Assembly (NCBI GenBank): GCA_034440615.1
Contig: JAOTOM010004783.1
Span: 249,001 to 313,000, forward strand
Direction of reading: 5' to 3'
DNA from: Ashinkailepas kermadecensis
Lineage: Eukaryota > Arthropoda > Thecostraca > Neolepadidae
DNA: 64,000 nt
Below are positions 32,878 through 42,992 of the stretch, piece by piece. The position numbers were made by a program, and so were the translations under genes. Position 1 is the first letter of the stretch; every line of letters begins with the position of its first letter. Under the pieces are notes generated by a model. That model worked only from the letters and a program-made list of their open reading frames with translations. It was not told the origin of the DNA and searched no databases.

Positions 32878-33412
32878 TGTCACTTTTGCACTCAATTCCA
32901 GAATTTGTGTCCCAAATTATCACATTGTATCATTTTATATTGTATGTCAGATGTTCTACATTACCGAATTAATTTCCAATGGTCTTAAATAAACCGGCAT
33001 GAAATCCGTTGCCTTCTGATGCCATACTCAACTACTTTTATAGATAGTAATTTTTGCACTCAATTCCAGTATTTTGTGTCTCGAATTATCGCATTGTATT
33101 CCTTTTAATTGCATATCAGATGTTCTACATTTCCGAAATAATTTACAATGGTCTTAAATAAACCGGCATACAATCAGCTGCCTTCTGATGCCATATTCGA
33201 CTACTTTTATAGATATCTAGCCTTGTCATTTTTGCACTCAATTCCAGGATTTGTGTCTCAAATTATCACATTGTATTCCTTTTACTTGTATATCGGATGT
33301 TCTACATTAGCGAATTAATCTTCAATGGTCTCAAATAAACCGACATAAAATCAGCTGCCTTCTGATGCCATACTCGACTACTTTTATAGGTATCTATCCC
33401 TGTCACTTTCTA
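32878..33412. repeat. Three tandem copies of a 168-178-bp satellite
   Basis: TTTTGCACTCAATTCCAG begins at 32884, 33052 and 33230. Each unit continues with AATTATC..CATTGTAT, GATGTTCTACATT, CAATGGTCT and TCTGATGCCATA. The copies differ by scattered substitutions. The unit is close to nucleosome length. Confidence 0.92.
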
Positions 33413-33985
33413 CCTTTTGACATGAAGCTTTGCGACATTATTGACGTTCTGGCATGGCTCGATGCACGTCAAGCGCCGACGGTTGTTGCCTAGAGGATCC
33501 GTAGGGCCGCCGAGCGGTGGCACGACAAAAATCAAAGTTCCAATCTTCAACAATACTAAGCAACATCGGCTCTGCCACGCCAAAATGGTGTAGGAGAAAT
33601 TCACGGTTGTAGATGCATTCTTTCCCTTCAACGCCCATAGGCGTAATGTTCCTAAACAATCTCGTGAAAATCTGCCGGCCTCAACTCTAATGGTGGCGGA
33701 ACTCATGCCAGGCACATCGCCTATCGTTTCAAATATGAAAAGCTGGCTGCAACTTTGGCGTCGGGACCTATTAACATTCAGGAATAGGAATCCCGTGCCC
33801 CGCCATATTATGAATGGCGGGCGGTCGGTGACGGACCGGGGGCCGCCGGCGGCCGGCCGTCTATGGCGGAAAGTAGTTCCAGAAGGACATACGGAAAGTA
33901 ACAATATGCGCAATATGTCACTGTAAGTGGCAGTAAAATTAACGTCTGAAGGCAAGCTAACTTTCATAAATGCACTTCGCATCAT
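33410..33985 (-). other. Unrecognised 191-codon ORF, minus strand
   Basis: A GC-richer island holds an open frame of 191 residues, starting MMRSAFMKVSLPSDVNFTAT. An overlapping minus frame (33659-33438) reads YNREFLLHHFGVAEPMLLSI, which looks more protein-like. Frameshifts in an old coding sequence could explain both. I recognise no domain. It directly follows the 170-bp satellite. Confidence 0.25.
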
Positions 33986-36269
33986 ATTTTATGGAGACAG
34001 TCTCATAAATTGTAACTATATTATTCGCGCACATACTAGTGAGCATCCTGGTGCGCTTGTCGCGGGCGCATGTTTCAGAGTTCTTGAATGGCATCAGAAA
34101 CTACCTGTTCTTTCTTTACTGGAGATCCCCCGATGTCCGCATTAACATTGCGTCTGACGCCTAACGAAGTGAGCCAGAGGGACAGGAGGGAGTGTGCGCG
34201 GTCAAAGGACGACTCCGGAGGGATTGAACATGAAGGGTGGGGGACATCCGTCATCAGTGAGTTCAATGACCCAATTCAATGGAAGTCGAGGTCTCGCTCC
34301 TAGTCAATTCCGCGACATGTAGCAGATAACCGGCCCAGAGTGCACCAGACACCCAATGAGTTCAACCCTCTGATAACCGAACTTAACCCAGCCTCTGTGA
34401 AGGGTTCATTCTACACATGGCTGGATATTCCAGGTGGGTCGAGATGGGATGGACCTCCCTAGTTTCATGGAAGACATTCGGTCATGATTGTAGCGCACAT
34501 GATCAGTAGTAATATCATCAACATGTTAATCAGAGCAGTAGAGGTCTATGACGGAAGCAATGTGAGTTAAGATTGGCAACTTCGCTGCGGACGGATATGT
34601 ACGGGCCGACGTATTTCATTCGCGGCATTAGCTAGGCAGGAGAAAACCAAAAGAGAGTTCCCCTTGTGGCTTTCGCCTGGTTATGTTATCTCCTGCCAAT
34701 TAATCCTATGGCAGTAGGCACCCGTGGCAACCGGGGGTGGTGGGTGGGGTTATGTTCTCTCCAGCCAACTGACCATATGGAATGAGCTATGGGCTCCAAA
34801 TGTTCACAACCCCTAGTCCCAGAGCCCTAAAACTCACACAACAGCAGAGCAATCAGCGGGCTTGACCCATGCATCTGCTCCCTCCAACCTCGGTGTTCAC
34901 GCCCGTGTCCAGTACAGTGGTGGTGGCGGTGGATTGGTGATTAGGGGCGCTTCGATTGCAAAGGTCATGTTGCGCCCATTCCAGTACTAGTCGGCCACTG
35001 CTAATTCTGCAATTCCATTTCAACAGTGTCACGCGGACATAGGTGTTCGACATTGTGAAGTTTGGCGGTAGGTGTACGCTAGCCGAAACCACCTCCACCT
35101 ATATCTGAAAGTCTCCATGACACTACCCATTGCTGCTGAGGTGTGCACGGGGGACGATCTGACACATCGCTTTTGGCGGTACGAGCGGCGCTGGCAGTGC
35201 CAGCATTCCAGCACACTGGGAGCTAAACTCACTTCCAACAAACAGAAGCAGATCTCAATGTACCAAACAGCTCTTGGTCCCGGAGACATTGCACTCGGGT
35301 GTAACTCGTTGCTCGATTTTAGTTCCAAAGCGCACGCGGACGGGCGTACGTGAGAGACAGAGGTAAGAGACAGAGATGGATTGTCGAGGCTAGTAAGATG
35401 TAGCCTGTTACAAGATGTGGGCGCTGGAACGTTTGGTGGCTTAGTTGGACGGCTGTCCGTCTTTGTCAGTCGTGATTGCCTGTTCATTTGGAGGCATGCA
35501 CTTGGGTTAATTTTGATATCGTTGCTGGACGGTTGAAACTGTGGCGTAAGTTGTTGCCACTTCGTTCACTAATCAGCCCGACCAATGCAAGGACCTCAAA
35601 ATAGCTGGTGACTTTGAAGAACGGCTTGTGGATTTGGGACCTGGAGATTGAGAGCAGCTGTTGAATATGAGAATCAGCTATCGCACAAACGAGGAAAATC
35701 TGGACTATCACTGTCAGGCAAATAGAGGCTTGCCTACAATAGTCTCTTTGGCATCGACAGACAAGTATGTGAGGTAACACATGTAGCCTGTAGGGCCTGT
35801 AAAGTATTTCAACAGATGAATTGCCCTACGGTTTGAAGTAATGTGCAACGCAAATAATAGCAATGTAATGAACATAAAAATGTTTTATTCATTTCTTCCA
35901 TGACTAATTCATACCGCTAAGATAATTTTAGAACCTACAACCATCGGGATATCCGCCTAAAAGACGTTGGATGACGTCCTGGTCTCTCCGACTCCACTGT
36001 ATGAACGGATCGACCTTAACACATGTCATTTCTGTGGCATTATGAATACTATAGTGCAGAGAAGCACTATGCCAAGCATATACATAAGCTCCCAGATGGA
36101 CTGCGGTTCACAGGCACAGCACATGAACTATGGCGGTACATTGCAACACGCTGCTCTGGTCTAACATTTATAATGCCCTTCCTATTGAAGCTAAGCAGGC
36201 CTACCCAGCTGTAGCCTCTCGTGACCAGTACAGCACCGTGACGGTCACCCGTTCCAGCACGAGATCGGT
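33986..36269. other. No gene recognised
   Basis: Several short ORFs exist on both strands (for example 35487-35029 minus, 152 codons), none with a known domain or consistent coding character. A direct repeat (ATTAATCCTATGG / CAACTGACCATATGG with GGTTATGTT) is at 34680-34775. Confidence 0.35.
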
Positions 36270-36361
36270 CAATTCGCACCACAGCGGCCACAGACGCACA
36301 TACACCAGACTTCTGTCGTGGCAGACAGACGCGCATACACCGGACCTCTGTGGTAGCAGAG

Positions 36362-36433
<72 letters not shown>

Positions 36434-36530
36434 CGGGCCTATGGCGTGACAGACAGACACACGTATGTCCGCCCTCTGCGGTGAGACAAACGCACATCCA
36501 CCAGACCTCTGTCGTGACAGGCAGATAAGT
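36270..36530. repeat. ~38-bp minisatellite split by a (CA)n tract
   Basis: Units of ACACCAGACTTCTGTCGTGG / CAGACAGACGCGCATACACC recur at 36290, 36330, 36440 and 36495. A (CA)n tract of about 70 bases (36362-36431) interrupts them. The microsatellite probably grew from CACAC inside one unit. Confidence 0.8.
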
Positions 36531-36639
36531 GTCAGCACAACGAATATGGCACATCACATCGTCAGGTATCCAACACAGCAAAACAACAAGAAGCCAAGTA
36601 ATGACCAGCTCTCGGCCACGTGAATACAAAGAGCACACA

Positions 36640-37047
36640 TCAGAGCGTGGAAAACTGTACGCAATTCACGAATTGAATATCGCTGATGTATGCAGATCCA
36701 TAGACACACGCACATGCAAAGTTTTGCTCGAGCCCGTGCACCCTCTGAAGGGACTTCCATCGCTGCCGATCTGCTACCACGGGAGCTAGTTCCACGTCAT
36801 TTCCGGCACCGGACTCGTCCTCCGGGATTGGTGACGTCAGAACTGATGGCTCAGCATAGTCCACAAAGGACAGCAAACACGTTCCGTCCATCTCGCTCAT
36901 GTCTGGTTCGTACCAACAGGCACTCCACGCGTGCGCACACTGCTGAAGGGTGAATACGTCGCTCAGAGTTCCGGTCCCGTGACGCCTTCTCGCCGGAGCC
37001 GGTGGTCTCCTCAGTTCTCCTTGGTGAGACGGCCAGCCCAGAGCCAC
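36640..37047 (-). CDS. Unrecognised ORF, candidate last transporter exon or separate exon
   Basis: The minus frame reads DVFTLQQCAHAWSACWYEPD, then MSEMDGTCLLSFVDYAEPSV, then an acidic PIPEDESGAGNDVELAPVVA and a basic DRQRWKSLQRVHG. It is non-repetitive and looks protein-like, but I know no family for it. It lies 1.8 kb downstream of the last recognised SLC6 exon on the same strand. CTTCAG just before CAG TGT GCG would give an acceptor in phase 0, which is the phase that exon leaves. The polypyrimidine tract is weak. It could equally be part of an unrelated transcript or chance. Confidence 0.2.
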   Translation of the reverse strand: MALGWPSHQGELRRPPAPARRRHGTGTLSDVFTLQQCAHAWSACWYEPDMSEMDGTCLLSFVDYAEPSVLTSPIPEDESGAGNDVELAPVVADRQRWKSLQRVHGLEQNFACACVYGSAYISDIQFVNCVQFSTL

Positions 37048-37049
37048 AC

Positions 37050-38035
37050 ACTCACCACAATCGCCACAAGCTTAGATAAAGCACAGCTACCGCGGTGTCG
37101 AGACACAGCACAGCTGCGGCGCAAGGCGAGGACACGAACCATTCCACACCACTCAAGTCTCGTTTGAACTGACAGCGGTCTATATTCTAAATCAGGGAAT
37201 TGAATTTCCCAACGTTCTTGTTTTTGGTGATGCCGGTGGTGGGACGACATATTTTCCTCAGTCTCTGGAACAGCGAAACATGTGTGAATCATTTCATGCG
37301 AAGCACCCATAACACATGTTTCACTTCTGCTGATCATGTTAACCCAGTAACGACTATAAGAGGTACATCCTGCATGTCCCCATGCAGAGTTTTAGGGGAC
37401 ATGGCATGGGTCGAAAAGTTCGAAAATTATTGGTGGGGCTCAGTGCATGGAGACAATGAGTAGAGCCAATTTAGTTGATGGGAACCATCCCAAAGGGTTC
37501 CATGTTAAGAGAGCAAGACGTTGATGGAGTCAAGGCAAAATGATGAAGCCCAGACCCCCATCAAAGCAATAGGGAACTTCGCCAATGGTGCATGGATAAA
37601 AAGAAATTCCATCCTTTCGACATCAAACGTAGCTTGGCTTATCCGTCCGACAAATTATAAGGTCCTGTATAGATATAGGGAGCTTGTGCACATAACCCCA
37701 AGCACCGATCTACATTCCACGACAACTTTCTACAATCCTAACCTGATCTGGCCTAACTTGACCGAACATCACCTCAAGCATGCAAAGGGGCTTCTGACCA
37801 AGCTGCTGAGCATCTACACTCAGCAGATTGACTGTTGATGACAGGGACCGCACAGTACCTAACGGCTACTCGTGTTCGATTTCAGTCGTGTATCCACAAC
37901 CACACTGGCTTTGAGAGTAAAGAACTTCAACCATTACAACAAACTGTCACGATATTTTGACCACGGGGTTATCGGGCTCCCGCTTACACCTAGACCAGAA
38001 TTAGCCTACTCTGCTACTTCTTTGGCAAAATATTA
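37050..38035. other. No gene recognised
   Basis: A plus-strand ORF at 37521-37838 (105 codons) has no known motif. The remainder has no coding signal I can support. Confidence 0.35.
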
Positions 38036-38382
38036 ATGAGAAAGAAACGTGAGAGGAAGTTCACCCCACCATCACGAACGTGAGAGGAAGTTCGTCCCAT
38101 TATCAGGAGCGTGAGAGGAAGTTCATTGCACCACCAGGAACGTGAGAGGAAGTCTGCCCCACCATCAGGAACGAGAGAGGAAGTTCGCCCCACCATCAGG
38201 AACGTGAGAGGAAGTTCGCCCTACCATCAGGAACGTGAGGGAAGTTCGCCCCACCATCAGGAACGAGACAGGAAGTTCGCCCTACCATCAGGAACGTGAG
38301 GGAAGTTCGCTGTACCATCAGGAACGTGAGGGAAGTTCGCCCTACCATCAGGAACGTGAGGGAAGTTCGCTGTACCATCACC
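38036..38382. repeat. 30-31-bp minisatellite, about 11 units
   Basis: Units of ATCAGGAACGTGAGAGGAAG / TTCGCCCCACC. The left units have GTGAGAGGAAG (31 bp) and the right units GTGAGGGAAG (30 bp), so the array holds two subtypes in blocks. Confidence 0.95.
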
Positions 38383-38494
38383 TCCCACGTGTCCATGTTA
38401 TCGCCGCAACCAAACCTATTGTAATATAATTGACAAGATAACACGAGGTATGGAGTTGTATACTTCTCTGCCTAAGCCTGGTGACTGTTGCTCG

Positions 38495-38762
38495 GCTCCA
38501 CACTCATAACACAGCACCGTATCCTCCTCCTGACCCCACGACTCCGACTATTGCCCGGTCCCCCACCAACAGCACAGCTCCGTATCCTCCTCCTGACCCC
38601 ACGACTCCGACTATTGCCCGGTCCTCTACCAATAGCACAGCTCCGTAACCTCTTCCTGGCCCTGCGACTCCGACTATTGCCCGGTCCTCCACCAATAGCA
38701 CAGCTCCGTAACCTCTTCCTGACCCTACGACAATTGTCCAGTCCCCACTCTGGGTGGTGTCC
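38495..38762. repeat. 63-bp minisatellite, about four units
   Basis: ATCCTCCTCCTGACC starts at 38521 and 38584, and its variants AACCTCTTCCTGGCC / AACCTCTTCCTGACC at 38647 and 38710, exactly 63 bases apart. As 63 is a multiple of 3 the plus strand stays open (LLLTPRLRLLPGPP repeats), but nothing indicates a real protein. Confidence 0.95.
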
Positions 38763-38868
38763 CGCCTCTCACCTGCGACTACTGTCTCGTCTCTCATCCC
38801 TGACTGCCGCCAGTATTCCACCTCTGACGACAATGCCACCCCCACCTCTTACTGCAACACGTGCCCAC

Positions 38869-39036
38869 CTCTCTTATCGTCCCGCTGGAATTGCTCAGCG
38901 CGAACAGAAAGTAGACAGGTGGACAGAGCATGGACGGCAGCGCCAGCATGATGCCAATCAGGTGCGCCCACCACGGGTACTCGTAGTCGATGTACTTGAC
39001 CGGCGTGAAGCTGAACACGTTGAACAGGAACACACC
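38869..39036 (-). CDS. Gat: SLC6 exon: TM11 end, extracellular loop, TM12
   Basis: 56 codons in phase 0, GVFLFNVFSFTPVKYIDYEY then PWWAHLIGIMLALPSMLCPP then VYFLFALSNSSGTIRE. The acceptor is CCGCCAG before GGT; the donor GTGGGC follows the final GAG. The reading frame runs into the intron, so the C-terminal tail must be on a further exon. The exon is GC-rich compared with the flanking intron. Confidence 0.93.
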
Positions 39037-39130
39037 CTGGCGGCACGCAAAGACCTCGACAGTAGCAGTCATAGCTGGAGATCTCTCATGGGTCGAGGGG
39101 TCTGGGCCCCTCGTTTGATATCCTACTAAT

Positions 39131-39336
39131 CAGTGGCGCAGCCAGGATTTTCCTACGTGGGAGGGGGTGACCCCCAAGAAAATGTGCTAAGAAGCAGAGA
39201 AAGTTTTCGGCGTGCGAAGCGCAACGAAAATTTAGGGTTTTGCGTGGTGAAAATCTCAAAATTTATCGGTTGATCTTGTGTATTTTTGGTTGCTATTGAG
39301 GGAGTGGGTTCCCCGGCCTCCTTGGCTGCGCCTCTG
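39131..39336. mobile_element. 206-bp hAT-like MITE in the SLC6 intron
   Basis: The left end CAGTGGCGCAGCCAGGA and the reverse complement of the right end CAGAGGCGCAGCCAAGG match at 15 of 17 positions. It has no ORF. The flanks (CTACTAAT left, CTTGTTGCTAAT right) give no clean 8-bp duplication. Confidence 0.75.
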
Positions 39337-39856
39337 CTTGTTGCTAATTTATCCGCTTGTATGTTAATTTATAATTTTCCCTTTTCAGTGTAAAAATATG
39401 TCCTGCAAATAAGGACCTGGACCCCTGGTTCGGTGAAAGATTTCTAGTCTTGATGACAGTCGTCACTTCTGCACGTTTGGTTATCTTTCAGGTCAAGTCA
39501 GAAGTTGCATCTCGTGAATATTCAATGGCGGTGGCTCTAGGCACTCTAAACAAGATTGCACTTTGAACTATGCGCATGATGTTCTATGTCACTTTCACTT
39601 TCTGCATTACTCAATTCTGGTGAAAATGTTTTTTTTTAATGCATTTATTCTTCCATTCATTACTGTGTTTTTGACATTGATCAAGAGCTCTTATTAAGCA
39701 ATATGCGTCCACTTTTCTTGTGACCTTTGATAATTGGCCTTCTTGATGAGCAGTTCGCGACAATCTTTGCTTTACTCTCTGAGTAGTTGTCTGTTATGAA
39801 AAGTTAAAAAGAAAAGTGTTGAAAAACGTTTACCTCAGGTTGCGAGCATCACTCAC

Positions 39857-40060
39857 CAGTGTGACAGTTGGACATATCACCGTCCAGCAGATCTTGAACC
39901 AGATGAACGGGTAGTAGCCCACCATCTCCTTGATGGCCTCGAAGTAGCGACTCACACCGAAGCCCCAGCCGATGGCGATGCACTCGAAGAAGATGAGTGT
40001 AAGCAGAGTCATTCCCGAGGCGGCGTACTCCTCGAATATCACAAACACGTACATGCCGCC
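39857..40060 (-). CDS. Gat: SLC6 exon: TM10 and TM11
   Basis: 68 codons in phase 0, starting GGMYVFVIFEEYAASGMTLL, then FFECIAIGWGFGVSRYFEAI and MVGYYPFIWFKICWTVICPT. The acceptor is GTCCCACAG; the donor GTGAGTG follows ACACTG. The FFEC and YYP.IW.K.CW motifs favour the GABA-transporter branch. The upstream intron is 17 kb and carries the large nested insertion. Confidence 0.95.
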
Positions 40061-40417
40061 CTGTGGGACAGAGACCCCTGGCTCACTGCCAACGCTCTGG
40101 TGAAGGGAGCGTTTTGGAAGCAATGTTTTGACCGGTTATTTTCACCAATATGTCGAATAAGTCGGGCTACTACCGAAGCGTTGAATCTGAGGCCTATCTC
40201 GTGCACCCGAAGCTCTTCAGAACCAACCTGTTGTATTTGAGGATCAGTGACGCGGAAACTCTCTCAATGTTTGATGGGATGGGGCAGGTGGATAGCCATT
40301 CTGAAGTTGGTTCCTTTTATTCAAGGCCTATATGGTCAAAGTTAAGCTCGCCAAAAGTTGTGAAGGGCAGTCGCTTCCTTTCTGGCTCGATGGCTACTGC
40401 GCCCCATGATTCCCGCG

Positions 40418-40612
40418 CCCCTAGTAGGTGGGTATGTTTCCCGCATCCTTGGTAGGTGGGTATGGTCCCCGCGCCCCTGGTATGTGGGCATGGTTCCCGG
40501 GCACTTAGTAGGTGGGCATGGTTCCCGCACCGCCGTCGGTGGGCATGGTTCCCGCGCCGCCGTCGGTGGGCATGGTTCCCGCACCGCCGGCGGTGGGTAT
40601 GGTTCCGTGACG
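40418..40612. repeat. 27-30-bp minisatellite, about seven units
   Basis: Units of GGTGGGCATGGTTCCCGCGC / CGCCGTC and longer variants such as CCTTGGTA/CTTAGTA. The array is GC-rich and lies 360 bases upstream (in gene orientation) of the TM10 exon. Confidence 0.92.
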
Positions 40613-40669
40613 AACAACTAAATAACACTGGAGTTTAATTCCTCTTGGTATGTTACTGCTGTACACTAT

Positions 40670-40772
40670 GCAAATGTAGACCAGGGTTAGGTAATATGCA
40701 GACCAGGGTTAAGGAATATGCAAACCAGGGTTATGCAATATGCAGATCAGGGTTAGGTAATATACTGACCAG
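40670..40772. repeat. 22-bp minisatellite, left part, split by an insertion
   Basis: Four units of GACCAGGGTTAGGTAATATGCA and variants, then GACCAG, at which point the large insertion starts. The array resumes at 51501. Confidence 0.93.
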
Positions 40773-41214
40773 CATGGGTGTAGCCACGGTTTTGATATAT
40801 ATATATTTTTGTTTAGGGGGGGGGGATGAGGGGACAAACCAGTGGCGCGGTATGTTTGGACACGATGGAGCAGATTTTATGGACCCCCCCAAAAAAAAGA
40901 AAGAAAGAAAGAAAGAAAGAAAGAAGAAATGCTCGGATTTCAGCCACTTCATTTTCAAGGTCTGGTTTTCAGATTTATAATTGTTGAAAATGATATTTTG
41001 GGGAGAAAAGGTTACTCCAAAATAAGCAAGGTTCACTCCCTATCACTGTCTATCAACTGAACAAGCCATATGTCGTATGTGCTGGGCCAGATTTCACAAT
41101 TACCACAGAGCAATGCTGCAATCAAGTTAAACGGTGCTCTATTGTAGCGAAAGATAAATTATTGGACAATGGTTTCGTTGTAGTAAATAGGAGCATACAC
41201 GAGTGTCATAGCGA

Positions 41215-41700
41215 AGGTGGGAGGGGGGGGCATAAGAGAAAGTTGCTCCCCCTAAGAGGTTGGGTGCCCCAATAATCGTGCTGGGGTTCGGAAAAATTGC
41301 GTCAGGTACCCTTAAAATCCCGCTAGGACCTAAAAAAATCGCACCGTACCACCTAAAAGCACATTGGAAACCCAAAACGACGCACATGGGGCCCATACAA
41401 TGACGCTGAGGGCCCAAAAATCGCACAGAAACTCATAAAATCACATTGAGGGCCCCAAAAAGTCGCATAGGGGCCCATGAATATGACGCTGGGATCCCAA
41501 AAATCGTACCAAGGCCACTGAAAATCATATTGGAGGCCCAATAGAAGTGACACCGAGACATTCAAGATACCGCTGGGGCCAAAAAAATCGTGCCGGGACT
41601 CAGAAAAGTCGCGCAGGGCGTGAAAAAATCACGCTGGGGCTTCAAAACGTCGGACGGTGGCCACCGGAAATCACGTTGGGGCCAAAGAATTACAAGTGAA
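41215..41700. repeat. Degenerate ~22-bp repeat element, left part
   Basis: Same alternating GGGGCCC / AAAAATCGCAC units as at 29912-30960, beginning after GGTGGGAGGGGGGGGCATAA. It is cut off where the inverted-repeat transposon begins. Confidence 0.8.
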
Positions 41701-42407
41701 AGGCCAAAATAACACCCAATATATTATATTTTGATGAAAATATTTATATGGAGTTCTCTTATGCGCTGAATCCATCTGTGCCATTTTTAGAAAGATCAGG
41801 TTAACGGTCAAGAAGTTATAGCCTCTGGCATTTGTGAGATGTCACCCAACAAAGGTGTCTTTTGAGGTCTTTAACTCAATGAAGAATAATCTGAATTGTG
41901 CAAAGGTATATACCAGTGAACTCACAATGACCCACTGCATCTTTTGGCTATTTCGAAATTGTCGTTTACGGGATATTTGAAATCGTGACATCGTGACCTA
42001 AGGTCACGTGACCTATTTTACCTTTCGAGACAGTCACAATGCGATTCGAAAAAGTGCAGAAATGAAGTTCGATGTCTTATCTTTCAAAGCAAAAAGTAAA
42101 AAAGGGGTTTTGCTCCTAAAGCTCTACATATCCGTTCAAAATTAGGCATCCATGGTCGTTTTTGCGCTAGTTTATCGTGGCCTGTATAAACATGTATTTA
42201 GAACGGCATATTACTGAAATACAAGGCTTTTGACGTTCGAGGCACGTGGTGGGTTGATAATGTTAGTCATCTGATCTTGAATGTTGTTTTGCACAAGTGT
42301 TCTGTCAATGTAGTGTGTCAATCTGTCAATGTAGTGAACTATCAGGAGGGGTATAAACAAGGGGTGGCACCATGTTCCGGTGGCCAATGCTCACTGCTCA
42401 CTTTCGC

Positions 42408-42992
42408 TGAACGTGCTGCCTGTGAACGTGCTGCCTGTGAACGTGCTGCCTGTGAACGTGCTGCCTGTGAACGTGCTGCCTGTGAACGTGCTGCCTGTGA
42501 ACGTGCTGCCTGTGAACGTGCTGCCTGTGAACGTGCTGCCTGTGAACGTGCTGCCTGTGAACGTGCTGCCTGTGAACGTGCTGCCTGTGAACGTGCTGCC
42601 TGTGAACGTGCTTTGCGGCTGCTTGAACGTGCTGCCTGTGAACGTGCTGCCTGTGAACGTGCTGCCTTGAACGTGCTGTGAACGTGCTGCCTGTGAACGT
42701 GCTGCCTGTGAACGTGCTGCCTGTGAACGTGCTGCCTGTGAACGTGCTGCCTGTGAACGTGCTGCCTGTGAACGTGCTGCCTGTGAACGTGCTGCCTGTG
42801 AACGTGCTGCCTGTGAACGTGCTGCCTGTGAACGTGCTGCCTGTGAAGTGTCCTGTGAACGTGCTGCCTGTGAACGTGCTGCCTGTGAACGTGCTGTGTG
42901 AACGTGCTGCCTGTGAACGTGCTGCCTGTGAACGTGCTGCCTGTGAACGTGCTGCCTGTGAACGTGCTGCCTGTGAACGTGCTGCCTGTGAA
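42408..42992. repeat. 15-bp minisatellite (TGAACGTGCTGCCTG), about 38 units
   Basis: Near-perfect units of TGAACGTGCTGCCTG fill 585 bases. Breaks occur at 42611 (CTTTGCGGCTGCT insert), 42666-42680 and 42845-42900. The unit is a multiple of 3, so all six frames stay open (CERAA, VNVLP, HRQHV, FTGST, SQAAR), which explains the long but meaningless ORFs. Confidence 0.98.

Noticed and set aside
38488..39129. 213-codon plus-strand ORF with LLPGPP repeats
   Set aside because: It is the 63-bp minisatellite read through, and its end runs antisense across a real SLC6 exon.
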